The notes: generated from the letters alone by a model not told the origin. A DNA stretch of 64,000 nucleotides from Candidatus Kapaibacterium sp. (GCA_023957315.1 JAMLHE010000007.1:1-64000); one strand, 5' to 3'; positions 1-8,525 are shown, counted from the first letter of the stretch. Numbers and translations are program-made.

Positions 1-69
1 GTCAATTATTAAATTTAGAATACTTATTATAACAATTAGTCCCATTTTATCACCTTATTGAAAGCCAAA

Positions 70-130
70 GAGGCTGCCCTTGTGAGACAGCCTCCTATGT
101 TTCTGTCCCGTCAGGCGTTACACCTGACGG
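70..130 (-). terminator. two tandem hairpins after the cytochrome c gene
   Basis: Two inverted repeats lie just downstream of the minus-strand cytochrome gene. Positions 108-115 pair with 123-130 (8 bp, 7-nt loop), and 70-76 pair with 88-94 (7 bp, 11-nt loop). Neither has a strong T-run on the minus strand, so they could be weak terminators or mRNA 3' end stabilisers. Confidence 0.45.
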
Positions 131-152
131 AACTATAAAATAATGAGCTACC

Positions 153-575
153 TTACTCTTGCGTCCGCAAATATTCGAGCAGATTGCGGACGTCACTTTC
201 CGCCAAATCGCCAACTGCCATAGTAGCGGCTCTTTTTCGCTTTAATTCGATTGCAATCGGGTCTTTCTGAAGCATCTCCGATGTATTCATGACCAAGTTC
301 ATAATCCATTCGGGGGAGCGTCGGTTTGTAATGCCTCTCAGTGCCGGACCGATATGGTCAGCGTCTAACTTGTGGCACATTTGGCAAACTTGCTTGAATG
401 TCTTCTCGCCTTCGGCTGCCATCGCGGGATTGATGTCGCCCAATGTAACTGATGATATCGGACCGATACCCTTGTTTTCCATCGGGTCGGCGTCAGGAGC
501 ATCGCTGCCACATGAAATAACAAAGCTTACAATAGCTAAAGAGGCTAAAATTTTAAATAGATTTTTCATATTCAC
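153..575 (-). CDS. monohaem c-type cytochrome lipoprotein
   Basis: A 140-residue protein with a lipoprotein signal: hydrophobic residues 5-21 end in a Cys at about 22 (VISC). One haem-binding CxxCH motif (CQMCH, residues 64-68) follows, and the Met at about 119 is a plausible axial ligand. The short domain ends in a helix (NLLEYLRTQ) typical of class I cytochromes c. The likely role is single-electron transfer at the outer face of the inner membrane or in the periplasm, tethered by lipid. The partner is not visible: no oxidase or reductase gene is adjacent. It is transcribed alone on the minus strand and followed by hairpins. The haem motif is seen directly; the redox partner is unknown. Confidence 0.85.
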   Translation of the reverse strand: MNMKNLFKILASLAIVSFVISCGSDAPDADPMENKGIGPISSVTLGDINPAMAAEGEKTFKQVCQMCHKLDADHIGPALRGITNRRSPEWIMNLVMNTSEMLQKDPIAIELKRKRAATMAVGDLAESDVRNLLEYLRTQE

Positions 576-654
576 TCAGCACTTAGTTAAAAAGTCAAAT
601 ATAAGTGCTTTAGATAAGACTATAAAATCTGATATGAATGTGGGTTTTAACTAC

Positions 655-993
655 TTAGGATTTTACTAATATTTCGGCTATCGCTTTCTTCAATTCCGGG
701 AATTCGTAAACTAAAATCTCATCGACTATCATCAAATCAATGCCGTCATAGTCGTGAGTAATCCGGTTTCTTATAGAATATGATTCTTTGATGGGCAATA
801 CTTCTCTAATGCTTTGAGTTTCAATTTTGTTTAGTTTTTCTCCAATTTGCAAAAGATTAAACAAAATTGCGTTTTTACCTTCAAAATCGTTTAAAGCAGA
901 ATACGCACTACCGTATCTTTCGATTACTTTCTCTGCTTCTTCTATCATTTGCATTGTAAATTCTAACAGAGCCTTGTCTTTATCAGTCAACAT
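655..993 (-). CDS. hepT: HepT-like ribonuclease toxin (HepT/MntA family)
   Basis: A 112-residue all-helical DUF86/HepT protein. The family signature RX4HXY is present as R75, H80 and Y82 (RNRITHDY). In characterised pairs this is the HEPN RNase active site, and the Tyr is AMPylated by the antitoxin. The start codon overlaps the end of the upstream nucleotidyltransferase gene by 11 bases, so translation is probably coupled. Length is normal for the family. The toxin role is known for the family and inferred here from the motif and partner. Confidence 0.85.
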   Translation of the reverse strand: MLTDKDKALLEFTMQMIEEAEKVIERYGSAYSALNDFEGKNAILFNLLQIGEKLNKIETQSIREVLPIKESYSIRNRITHDYDGIDLMIVDEILVYEFPELKKAIAEILVKS

Positions 994-1294
994 AGTAAAC
1001 CTCGGGCAAAATGTACTTTGCAGAAACTGTCCCGAGATATTTCTTTTGTACCAAATCAGCTTGAATGCCGAGAATTAAGGAAATGTATTCTTGGATTGCA
1101 TCTAAACGTGCGACAGCTTTAAAACCTTTATACTTATCCCTAAAAACATTGTCCAAATCATACAAAATGTCAATGTCGCTGTTTGTGTCGGATTCGTCTC
1201 GTCTGAAAGAGCCAAAGACCCCTTCTATCACAAAGCCCTCAGCCAACAGCTGCTTCTTCAACTTACTTACCTTATTTAAAATTTCTTTATTCAT
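983..1294 (-). CDS. mntA: MntA-like nucleotidyltransferase antitoxin
   Basis: A 103-residue minimal nucleotidyltransferase. The family motif GSX10DXD fits exactly: G28-S29, ten residues, D40 and D42 (GSFRRDESDTNSDID). MntA-type proteins neutralise HepT by adding AMP residues to the toxin's active-site Tyr. The gene lies directly upstream of and overlaps hepT, the usual antitoxin-first order. The intact motif suggests a catalytically competent antitoxin. Confidence 0.85.
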   Translation of the reverse strand: MNKEILNKVSKLKKQLLAEGFVIEGVFGSFRRDESDTNSDIDILYDLDNVFRDKYKGFKAVARLDAIQEYISLILGIQADLVQKKYLGTVSAKYILPEVYYVD

Positions 1295-1348
1295 TTTACA
1301 TATATATTTATTCTCTCAAATCTCAACGTGCAATATATAAAAATATTT

Positions 1349-1483
1349 CTAAATCGCTGTATCAGCTACATCTGTCATTCGCATTTTGCCATCTTCGGCA
1401 GCCATTTTCAACCGGTTACAATTTGTAACCGTTTCATTGCCTTCTTTGGATGTAACACCCGCTAACCACCTCTTGAGAAGCTC
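1349..1483 (-). pseudogene. relic of a Bro-N / DinD-type protein
   Basis: An open minus-strand segment of 44 codons lies between stops and lacks a start with a ribosome site. Its translation resembles the core of the Bro-N domain found in phage antirepressors and DinD/RhuM-like proteins: EGNETVTNCNRLKM followed by DGKMRMTDVADT. It stops where the family normally continues with RLIQSIPSPKAEPF. Nothing recognisable remains on either side, so it looks like a decayed fragment next to the toxin-antitoxin pair. Family assignment is from remembered motifs, not a search. Confidence 0.5.
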
Positions 1484-1566
1484 TCAGTGCCGCTCTCGTG
1501 AGGGGCTGATGAGGGGGCGATATGGTGTGGGAGGGTAATCTTGAAACCGTCGTTTATATTTTATGA

Positions 1567-2043
1567 TTAACCATTAAAATGTGCAATATCTATCAGAAGC
1601 ACTTTGCCATGAATGGTCGCGAAATCAAAACTGATATATTGATCATAGTCATCGACGGAATGACACTTTCGTTTCACATCAATCGAAAACATATCTTTAG
1701 CAAGGTGATTATAACGATAAGGAAATCCACTTTTATAGAAATCTGAGATTTCAAGATTTTTTACCTTTTGTATAAAATGAATTGGTCCAGTATAAAATTC
1801 CGGGAAAGTTCTATCAAAATATTCAGGATTATAATAATCGCTGTTTTCAAATATTTCAACTATTTGATTAGGATTGTCAATGATTTTTTGTACAAATTCT
1901 CTTTCCTTTTTAGTCTCAGCTTTAAACTTTCTATATGTTGGAGTTAACTTCCAATATAAGTCATCAATCCCACGAATTCCTGTGCATGAATTCATAATGC
2001 CACTCAATATTATAGCTAATACGATATACATTTTCATCTTCAT
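1567..2043 (-). CDS. small lipoprotein, unknown function
   Basis: A 158-residue protein with a lipoprotein signal peptide: a hydrophobic stretch at residues 5-18 and a lipobox ending in Cys20 (MNSC). The mature part is polar and rich in aromatic residues, with no family recognised. It is a single gene downstream of the ATP synthase terminator. A consensus Bacteroidota-type promoter lies about 55 bases upstream (2098-2128) and is shared in sequence with one near 50.5 kb. Confidence 0.6.
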   Translation of the reverse strand: MKMKMYIVLAIILSGIMNSCTGIRGIDDLYWKLTPTYRKFKAETKKEREFVQKIIDNPNQIVEIFENSDYYNPEYFDRTFPEFYTGPIHFIQKVKNLEISDFYKSGFPYRYNHLAKDMFSIDVKRKCHSVDDYDQYISFDFATIHGKVLLIDIAHFNG

Positions 2044-2097
2044 ATTTTCGACCTAATTTGCATATTTAGTTTGAATTTTTATCCAATTACTATTTTG

Positions 2098-2128
2098 CAA
2101 ACATATAAAAAAAACGAATAGCATCAAA
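2098..2128 (-). promoter_or_regulatory. promoter-like element, copy A
   Basis: On the minus strand this reads TTTG, 19 bases, then TATGTTTG, matching the Bacteroidota consensus TTTG-N19-TAnnTTTG. The spacer contains TGCTATTCG and a T-run. Almost the same sequence occurs at 50510-50537. It would place the transcript start about 45 bases before the small lipoprotein gene. Confidence 0.55.
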
Positions 2129-2164
2129 TTCAAATTACAAAATGTCTTGTTCCCCTTCTTGAGG

Positions 2165-2187
2165 CTGTCAGTTGTAACAACTGACAG
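2165..2187. repeat. perfect 10-bp inverted repeat
   Basis: Positions 2165-2174 pair with 2178-2187 around a 3-base loop. It lies between the small lipoprotein promoter and the ATP synthase terminator. No T-run follows on either strand, so it is not a classical terminator. Confidence 0.6.
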
Positions 2188-2188
2188 G

Positions 2189-2222
2189 ACAAAAAAAAAA
2201 AGCTGCCCATTCGAGCAGCTTT
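2189..2222 (-). terminator. Rho-independent terminator of the ATP synthase operon
   Basis: On the minus strand AAAGCTGC (2222-2215) pairs with GCAGCTTT (2206-2199), followed by an uninterrupted T-run through 2191. It lies 24 bases past the atpG stop. This is a textbook intrinsic terminator closing the operon. Confidence 0.92.
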
Positions 2223-2245
2223 CTTGATATTTATTTTCTTAGTGT

Positions 2246-3130
2246 TTAGGCACTCTTGAGAGCGTCGGCACCACCGATGATTTCGAGCATTTCTTTTGTG
2301 ATGTCGGCTTGGCGGGCTTTGTTGTATTGCAACTCGAGGAATGTAATCAATTCCTTGGCGTTGCGTGTCGCATTGTCCATTGCTATTCTGCGGGCGGCTT
2401 GCTCTGCGGCGTTGGATTCGAGCAGGGCGCTCCAAATTTTGATGTCCACAAGCTTTGGCAGCAAATCATCTATAATTGCCTCTTTCGATGGCTCGAAAAT
2501 GTAATCAACTGATGTATTGGACTGTGTCGTTTGCTCGATATTTTCGATTGGCAACACGTTTCTGATTGACGGTGCTTGCCTCATGACGTTGATAAATTCA
2601 TTTGTCACGACGACGACTTTGTCATATTGCCCTTCGATAAATTTTCCTGCGAATACATCCACAATTTGTCGTGTGTGTTCGAAATTTAATTGAGCAAAAA
2701 TCCCCTGAAATTCGGCTATTACGTTGTAGTTGCGTTTTTTGAGAAATGATATGCCTTTTTTGCCGATTGCTACAAAATGGATGACCGCTCCGGGATATTG
2801 CATTTTCAATTCTTCGGAATGGCGAACGGCTTCTTTGAGCAAATTGGTGTTGAAACTACCACATAGTCCACGGTCGGAAGTCACAACGACGAGAGCGATA
2901 TTCTTGACTTCGGTCGTTTTTCTGAGCAAAGGATGCGTGTAATCATCCGATAGCGAGGAGACAAGATTGGACAATATGAAGTCAATTTTGCGAAAATAGG
3001 GGCGAGCCGATTCAATTGACGTTTGGGCACGCTTCAATTTTGCAGTTGCAACCATTTTCATCGCCGAAGTGATTTTCGATGTACTTTTTACACCTTGAAT
3101 CCGTTGTCTTATATCTCTTAATGTAGCCAT
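2246..3130 (-). CDS. atpG: ATP synthase F1 gamma subunit
   Basis: A 294-residue gamma subunit, the central rotor stalk coupling proton flow through the c-ring to catalysis in the alpha3beta3 head. The conserved N-terminal helix (TLRDIRQRIQGVKST...ITSAMKMVA) and the C-terminal helix (ITKEMLEIIGGADAL) are both present, so it is full length. It is last in the minus-strand atp operon and separated from atpA by hldD. A strong intrinsic terminator follows. Confidence 0.96.
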   Translation of the reverse strand: MATLRDIRQRIQGVKSTSKITSAMKMVATAKLKRAQTSIESARPYFRKIDFILSNLVSSLSDDYTHPLLRKTTEVKNIALVVVTSDRGLCGSFNTNLLKEAVRHSEELKMQYPGAVIHFVAIGKKGISFLKKRNYNVIAEFQGIFAQLNFEHTRQIVDVFAGKFIEGQYDKVVVVTNEFINVMRQAPSIRNVLPIENIEQTTQSNTSVDYIFEPSKEAIIDDLLPKLVDIKIWSALLESNAAEQAARRIAMDNATRNAKELITFLELQYNKARQADITKEMLEIIGGADALKSA

Positions 3131-3151
3131 ATTCTTTCGTCGTTATTTTGC

Positions 3152-4117
3152 TTAATATATTTTTTGATTTTTTTCCAAGTAAGCGTTCACGTAATCCGCA
3201 ACGCTTTCCTCGAGTGTTCTGAACTTGTATTTCAATCCCGATTCAGCTAATTTGCTCATGTCTGCTTCAGTATAATTTTGGTACTGATTGGCAATTGATT
3301 CCGGCATATCAACGTATTCGATGTCGGGCTTAATTCCCAAAGATGCAAAAACTGCATTTGCCAAATCATTCCAACTGCGAGATTGACCCGTTCCCAAATT
3401 GTAAATGCCCGAAAAACTGCTGTCAAGGAACATTTTCCAAACCACTTCGACTACATCCATTACATAAATGAAGTCGCGTTTTTGACCGCCGTCGCCAAAT
3501 TCGGACGTGTTCGACTTGAACAAGCTAACTTTTCCGGTCTCTTTGATTTGCTTATATGATTTGAATACCATACTTGCCATTCCGGCTTTATGATATTCGT
3601 TCGGACCAAACACGTTGAAAAATTTAATTCCCGTGAAAGTTTTGTCCAATCCCGAATCAATTACCCAATTATCAAAGAGTTGTTTGGAAAATCCGTAGCA
3701 ATTCAAAGGCATAAGTCCGTCAAAATTCTTATCAGAATAACCCAAACTTCCGTCACCATAAGTTGCAGCACTACTTGCGTAAATGAACTTTATATGATTT
3801 CGGTCAGCGTACTCGGCAAGGTCAATGCTGTAAGCCAAATTATTATCCAATAAATATTCGGCATCAGTTTCCGTAGTGGACGAGCATGCTCCGAAATGAA
3901 TAATTGCGTTAATTCCTGCGGCAAATTCCCTTTGCTTTAGTTTTTCGCGAAATTCATCCTTGTTGTAATAATACTTGAACTTTTTGCCCAACAAGTTTTT
4001 CCATTTTTCATGGGTTCCCAAATTATCAACGACGAGGATATCTTTGATACCCTCATCGTTAAGTTTTCTCAAAAAACATGAACCTATGAAACCGGCTCCG
4101 CCTGTAAGGACTAACAT
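3152..4117 (-). CDS. hldD: ADP-L-glycero-D-manno-heptose 6-epimerase
   Basis: A 321-residue short-chain dehydrogenase-type epimerase that makes ADP-L-glycero-manno-heptose for the lipopolysaccharide inner core. Seen: the N-terminal NAD(P)-binding glycine motif TGGAGFIGS (residues 5-13), the YASSAATYG strand and the catalytic Tyr141-x3-Lys145 (YGFSK). HldD is the closest family; a related GDP- or UDP-sugar epimerase is less likely. The gene sits one base after the atpA stop and 21 bases before atpG, inside the ATP synthase operon, an unusual position for a cell-envelope gene. Confidence 0.85.
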   Translation of the reverse strand: MLVLTGGAGFIGSCFLRKLNDEGIKDILVVDNLGTHEKWKNLLGKKFKYYYNKDEFREKLKQREFAAGINAIIHFGACSSTTETDAEYLLDNNLAYSIDLAEYADRNHIKFIYASSAATYGDGSLGYSDKNFDGLMPLNCYGFSKQLFDNWVIDSGLDKTFTGIKFFNVFGPNEYHKAGMASMVFKSYKQIKETGKVSLFKSNTSEFGDGGQKRDFIYVMDVVEVVWKMFLDSSFSGIYNLGTGQSRSWNDLANAVFASLGIKPDIEYVDMPESIANQYQNYTEADMSKLAESGLKYKFRTLEESVADYVNAYLEKNQKIY

Positions 4118-4118
4118 A

Positions 4119-5675
4119 TTATTTTTTCAAACTTTTCATAAAAGTCGAATTGAAGCTCTTAATCAAATCGTTAAGACGCTTCTTAATATCGTCGGTAAGT
4201 TCGTTTTTGTCCAAAATTTCTACTAACAAATCTGCGTGTAAATTATCAAAATACTCGTAGTATTCTTTTTCGTAACGTTTGATTTCATGCAAAGGAATAT
4301 CGTCCAAGAAGCTGTTTGTAGCTGCATAAATCAACACAATTTGCTTTTCGACCGGTATTGGGTGGAACTGTGGTTGTTTCAAAATTTCTGTCAACAATCC
4401 ACCGCGTTTCAATTTCGCTTGAGTTGATTTGTCCAAATCCGAACCGAATTTTGCAAATGCTTCCAATTCACGGAACATCGCTAATTCGAGTTTCAAGGGA
4501 CCTGCAATCTTTTTCATTGCTTTAATTTGAGCGGCACCGCCCACACGAGATACCGAGATACCAACGTTCAATGCAGGACGAACGCCCGCGTTGAACAAGT
4601 TTGGTTCGAGATAAATCTGACCGTCGGTGATTGAAATCACGTTCGTCGGGATATATGCCGAGACGTCGCCTGCTTGAGTTTCGATAACCGGCAATGCAGT
4701 CAACGAACCGCCACCTTTACTGTCGTGTAATTTTGCAGCACGCTCTAACAAACGGCTATGGAGATAGAACACGTCACCCGGATATGCTTCGCGTCCCGGT
4801 GGGCGTCTGAGTAGCAATGAAACTTGGCGATAAGCCGCAGCTTGTTTCGACAAGTCATCATATACGATAAGTGCATCCATTCCGTTATCGCGGAAATATT
4901 CACCCATCGAGCATCCGCAGAAAGGTGCGATGAACTGAAGTGGTGCGGGGTCGGAGGCATTCGCAGTTACGATGATAGTATATTCCATCGCTCCGTATTC
5001 TTCGAGATACGATAATACGTTTGCAACTGTAGAACCTTTTTGACCAATTGCTACGTAAATACAGTAAACCGGTTTGATACCGCGTGCTTTGGCGTCTTCG
5101 GAGTGAGTATATTTTTGGCTGATGATTGTGTCGAGTGCCACAATTGTCTTGCCTGTTTGGCGGTCACCAATTATCAACTCACGTTGACCTCTACCAATTG
5201 GAATCAATGCGTCAATAGCCTTGATACCTGTCTGAAGCGGAACATTTACGGGTTGACGAAACATTACACCCAGAGCTTTTCTTTCAATCGGGTAAAATTG
5301 ATTTGTATCAATAGGACCTTTGCCATCAATGGGAATGCCGAGCGGATTGACCACTCTGCCCAATAATTCTGTACCGATTGGCACTGATGCCACACGATTT
5401 GTACGGCGAACAGTATCACCTTCTTTTACTAAATTGTCATCACCAAATAATATGACGCCGACGTTGTCTTCTTCCAAATTTAGTACCATTCCGTACACAT
5501 CATTCGGAAATTCGACAAGTTCAGCCGCCATTACGTTTCTCAATCCGTAAACGCGAGCTACACCGTCACCAATTTGAAGCACCGTCCCGACTTCGTAGAT
5601 ATCGGTTTCGTTTTCGAATCCTGATAACTGTCGTCTTAATATTGCTGATATTTCATCCGGACGAACATCTGCCAT
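4119..5675 (-). CDS. atpA: ATP synthase F1 alpha subunit
   Basis: A 518-residue, full-length regulatory nucleotide-binding subunit of F1. The Walker A motif GDRQTGKT lies at residues 170-177. The family signature around [22 protein letters not shown] and the C-terminal helical domain are intact. It follows atpH by 29 bases and precedes hldD by one base. The partner beta subunit gene (atpD) and epsilon (atpC) are not in this window, consistent with the split atp operons of Bacteroidota and Chlorobi. Confidence 0.97.
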   Translation of the reverse strand: MADVRPDEISAILRRQLSGFENETDIYEVGTVLQIGDGVARVYGLRNVMAAELVEFPNDVYGMVLNLEEDNVGVILFGDDNLVKEGDTVRRTNRVASVPIGTELLGRVVNPLGIPIDGKGPIDTNQFYPIERKALGVMFRQPVNVPLQTGIKAIDALIPIGRGQRELIIGDRQTGKTIVALDTIISQKYTHSEDAKARGIKPVYCIYVAIGQKGSTVANVLSYLEEYGAMEYTIIVTANASDPAPLQFIAPFCGCSMGEYFRDNGMDALIVYDDLSKQAAAYRQVSLLLRRPPGREAYPGDVFYLHSRLLERAAKLHDSKGGGSLTALPVIETQAGDVSAYIPTNVISITDGQIYLEPNLFNAGVRPALNVGISVSRVGGAAQIKAMKKIAGPLKLELAMFRELEAFAKFGSDLDKSTQAKLKRGGLLTEILKQPQFHPIPVEKQIVLIYAATNSFLDDIPLHEIKRYEKEYYEYFDNLHADLLVEILDKNELTDDIKKRLNDLIKSFNSTFMKSLKK

Positions 5676-5704
5676 TGTAAAACCTTTATAATAATTTTAA
5701 TTTT

Positions 5705-6262
5705 TTAATTGATTTCAACATCAAGAGTTTCTTTTAGTCTAACTCGTAAATTTTCTAATTTATTGCTAATCGAAGCATCAAATACTTTGTCGGCGATTCG
5801 CACCATTATTCCACCTTTGATAGACGGATTGATTACGAATGTCGGTTTTATTTTCTTCGCGGTAGATTTGGTAAGCGCTGCCAATACATTTGCCTTGGTA
5901 GCTTCGTCCATTTCACGGGCAGTAGTGATAGTTGCTTCGACAATATTATTTTCACGATTGTAAATTATCTCAAATTGTCTGATTATGCTAAGAATTAGCC
6001 ATTCACGTTGCTTGTGAGCCAAAAGTTTGATGAATTCTAAGGTAGTTTCACCAATTTGGTTCGTAAATATTTCATCAAAAATTGCTTCTTTTTTGCGATG
6101 ATTGATTACCGGACTTTTGATAAAGCTCAATAATTCCGAATTAGATGAAATTGTTCGCTGAACATTCAACATATCGGCATAAACTTTTTCTACCGAATCG
6201 AATTGAACAGCGATTCCGTATAATGCTTTGGCATATCTGCTGGAAACTTTTTGTTCAACCAT
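5705..6262 (-). CDS. atpH: ATP synthase F1 delta subunit (OSCP)
   Basis: A 185-residue delta subunit connecting the b-subunit stator to the top of F1. The N-terminal helical bundle (SSRYAKALYGIA...) and C-terminal region (GGIMVRIADKVFDASI, typical of the family) are recognisable. It lies 2 bases after atpF. Length is normal. Confidence 0.92.
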   Translation of the reverse strand: MVEQKVSSRYAKALYGIAVQFDSVEKVYADMLNVQRTISSNSELLSFIKSPVINHRKKEAIFDEIFTNQIGETTLEFIKLLAHKQREWLILSIIRQFEIIYNRENNIVEATITTAREMDEATKANVLAALTKSTAKKIKPTFVINPSIKGGIMVRIADKVFDASISNKLENLRVRLKETLDVEIN

Positions 6263-6264
6263 GA

Positions 6265-6759
6265 TTAATTATTCGGCAATTTATCAATGAAATCATTAAT
6301 TAGCTTTTTGTCTTTTGCACCGTCCAATTTTTCCATCAAAATCTGCTCGGTAGCTTGAACAACAAGGTCGGCAACTTCGGAGCGTAATTGCACAAGAGCC
6401 GCTTCCTTAGTTCTTTCAATTTCTTTCAGAGCATCTTGAATTTTTGATTTTTTGACAGCTTCAGCCTCTTCGGTAGCTTTTTTGATATGCAAATCGGCTT
6501 GTTCTCTGCCTTTTGCCATCATTTCTGCTACTTGAGCTTGAGTATTATCTAACTTTTCTTGGCTTTCAACGAGCAATTTCATTGCATTTTTATTGGCTGC
6601 ATCGGCGCTATCTATCGCATGTTGGATTGATTGTTCTCTTGCATTAATAGCATTGACAATGCCTTTGCCACCAAATTTGATAAGCAAAAACAAGAAAATA
6701 CCAAAGTTGATAACAGTCCAGAAAACTAAACCGTGAGGTATATTTAAAATGGAATCCAT
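6265..6759 (-). CDS. atpF: ATP synthase Fo b subunit
   Basis: A 164-residue stator subunit. One N-terminal membrane segment (about residues 9-29) is followed by a long charged helix rich in Ala, Glu and Lys that forms the peripheral stalk. Only one b-type gene is seen, so the stalk is probably a homodimer. A 107-base gap containing a hairpin separates it from atpE, the largest gap in the operon. Confidence 0.93.
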   Translation of the reverse strand: MDSILNIPHGLVFWTVINFGIFLFLLIKFGGKGIVNAINAREQSIQHAIDSADAANKNAMKLLVESQEKLDNTQAQVAEMMAKGREQADLHIKKATEEAEAVKKSKIQDALKEIERTKEAALVQLRSEVADLVVQATEQILMEKLDGAKDKKLINDFIDKLPNN

Positions 6760-6803
6760 ATTTCCTCAATAATGAATTAAATAATAAAAATGATACATAT
6801 TCT

Positions 6804-6843
6804 AAAAAAGAGTGTGGAACGGAATACTTTAATATTCCGCTCC
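6804..6843 (-). promoter_or_regulatory. hairpin between atpE and atpF
   Basis: Positions 6816-6826 and 6833-6843 form an 11-bp stem with a 6-base loop. The single mismatch seen on the plus strand becomes a G-U pair in the minus-strand transcript. Six T residues (6809-6804) follow after a 6-base gap. It resembles a leaky terminator or RNase barrier directly after atpE. Confidence 0.6.
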
Positions 6844-6866
6844 AACTCGAAAAAATTCAATCGTTA

Positions 6867-7094
6867 TTACTTAATTGCAAGCAATAAGCAAATAACGGCA
6901 GCGAACATCGCGATACCTTCGATAAGAGCGGCGGCAATAATCATGGTAGTTCTGATATCACCTGCAGCTTCGGGTTGTCTGCCCGATGCTTCTAAGGCTG
7001 ATGAAGCCAATTTACCGATGCCCATACCGGCGCCGATTACTGTCAAGCCTGCTCCAAGTCCGGCGGCTAAAAATGCTAATGAATTTGCGTCCAT
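6867..7094 (-). CDS. atpE: ATP synthase Fo c subunit
   Basis: A 75-residue c-ring proteolipid with two membrane helices around the polar loop GRQPEA. The ion-binding carboxylate is the Glu in ALIEGIAMFA in helix 2. Helix 1 reads GAGMGIG, without the Gln of sodium-specific rings, so proton coupling is likely. The start was set at 7094, not the longer frame opening at 7130, because a GGAG site lies 7 bases before that ATG and the length then matches the family. Confidence 0.94.
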   Translation of the reverse strand: MDANSLAFLAAGLGAGLTVIGAGMGIGKLASSALEASGRQPEAAGDIRTTMIIAAALIEGIAMFAAVICLLLAIK

Positions 7095-7141
7095 TTCAAA
7101 TCTCCAATTTTTGTTAGAATGATATATCAAATAAATTTAAA

Positions 7142-8206
7142 TTAATGTGCATGACTTTCGTTTCCATGCTCGTGAGCATGGTCACCAATTGCTAAACCTA
7201 CAAATATTGCCGTCAACATTGTGAACAAATAGGCTTGGATTGTTGCTACCAACAACTCGAGGGCGTAAATGAACAGTGAAAAAGCTGTGATTGCCGGCGA
7301 AAGTGCCAATGTCTTGAAAAAGAATAAAATCCCTAATAACGAGAGCAAAATCACGTGTCCCGCGGTCATATTTGCAAAAAGACGTATTGTGAGAGCGAAC
7401 GGCTTGATGAACATACCAACTACTTCGATAGGAACCATTATGAAGGCTAACCACCAGGGAGCTCCGCCGAGTAAATGTTTGAACCATGCCCCAACACCCG
7501 AAACTTTCATTGCTGTTATATTGATTACGAGGAATGAGATTATAGCCAAACCTGCTGTGGTTGCAATTGCACCTGTCGCTGTATGACCTCCCGGGATTAA
7601 TCCCATCAAATTCATCGTCCAAATGAAGAAAAATACGGCTAAGAAATAGGGGAGTAAGAAATCCGCCACTGCTACCGAAGGTATGTTTGGGCGAACCATT
7701 TGGTCGCGTACATATACTACAATCGATTCGACTGCATTTTGAAACCCTGAGGGTGCTTTGCCCGGACGCTTCTTGTATCCTACAAATGCTTTGCGGAATA
7801 CTGCAACACAAATAAGAATTGCAAGCCATTGGAAAACTACAAAGTTGGTAATGGATAAATCCAAAGCAGGTGCAAGACCGGTTTCCTTATTAACTATTGA
7901 TTTGTGACCTTTGTGCTCGGTCACTGTATATAATCCTGATTCTTTGACGGCATCAGTATTTTTAAAGAAATGAAAACCGTTGTCTATGTAAATTTTGGGG
8001 AGGTCGGTGATTTTGTATGCTCCAAAGTATAGAGCATCGTGGTCGTTTAATTTTCCCAACAATTGCATGAAAATCGAATCTTCTTGCTCTCCATGCCCGT
8101 GTGTTGTGTCGGAATGTGAATGAACGTGTTCATGAATTTCTAATTCGTCCGTTGAAATTTTAGTATCTATCAAATCCAACTTTGTGTTGGAATTATTTTG
8201 ACTCAT
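7142..8206 (-). CDS. atpB: ATP synthase Fo a subunit with His-rich termini
   Basis: A 354-residue membrane stator subunit forming the proton half-channels. The essential Arg is in TIRLFANMTAGH, within a hydrophobic C-terminal half of several helices. The protein is longer than the enterobacterial form (about 270) because of a roughly 120-residue N-terminal extension before the first strong membrane segment. Both ends are His-rich: HEHVHSHSDTTHGH near the start and HAHEHGNESHAH at the end. These tails could bind metal, but this is not shown. It is in operon order before atpE. Confidence 0.95.
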   Translation of the reverse strand: MSQNNSNTKLDLIDTKISTDELEIHEHVHSHSDTTHGHGEQEDSIFMQLLGKLNDHDALYFGAYKITDLPKIYIDNGFHFFKNTDAVKESGLYTVTEHKGHKSIVNKETGLAPALDLSITNFVVFQWLAILICVAVFRKAFVGYKKRPGKAPSGFQNAVESIVVYVRDQMVRPNIPSVAVADFLLPYFLAVFFFIWTMNLMGLIPGGHTATGAIATTAGLAIISFLVINITAMKVSGVGAWFKHLLGGAPWWLAFIMVPIEVVGMFIKPFALTIRLFANMTAGHVILLSLLGILFFFKTLALSPAITAFSLFIYALELLVATIQAYLFTMLTAIFVGLAIGDHAHEHGNESHAH

Positions 8207-8228
8207 GCAAAAATCCTTTGTTTATCAT

Positions 8229-8525
8229 TCATTTGAATTTTATCACGCTATAACGTTTGTTGATATATAATATTTCAACCAACAAAGCCAGAAAATGAGA
8301 CGCTACAAAACTAATTGCGAAAACTACTTGGTCGAAACCACTGAACATTATAATAGCTACAACAATAACTACCGAAACCAAGAATTTGATTGCCAGCATT
8401 CCAAAAAATTTACTGACAAAATCCTTCCAATTCTGCTTCTCCATAATTTTTTCGAGCCTTTTGATTACTATAAAAGCCCCGATTGCATTAATGACGACTG
8501 ACGTAAGTATAGCTAATAATGTCAA
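8229..8525 (-). CDS. AtpI-like membrane protein of the atp operon
   Basis: A 98-residue protein with about three membrane segments (residues 3-24, 40-61 and 67-88). It lies between atpZ and atpB and overlaps the atpZ stop region by 4 bases. Size, topology and position fit the ATP synthase I chain, which helps assemble the c-ring. Sequence similarity in this group is weak, so the assignment rests mostly on position. Confidence 0.6.
   Translation of the reverse strand: MTLLAILTSVVINAIGAFIVIKRLEKIMEKQNWKDFVSKFFGMLAIKFLVSVVIVVAIIMFSGFDQVVFAISFVASHFLALLVEILYINKRYSVIKFK

Noticed and set aside
289-669. Plus-strand ORF of 126 codons
   Set aside because: Antisense to the cytochrome c gene, with no ribosome site or protein-like features.
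1413-1431. Palindrome CGGTTACA-ATT-TGTAACCG as an operator
   Set aside because: It lies within the Bro-N relic and encodes the family's TVTNCNR stretch, so it is explained by former coding sequence.
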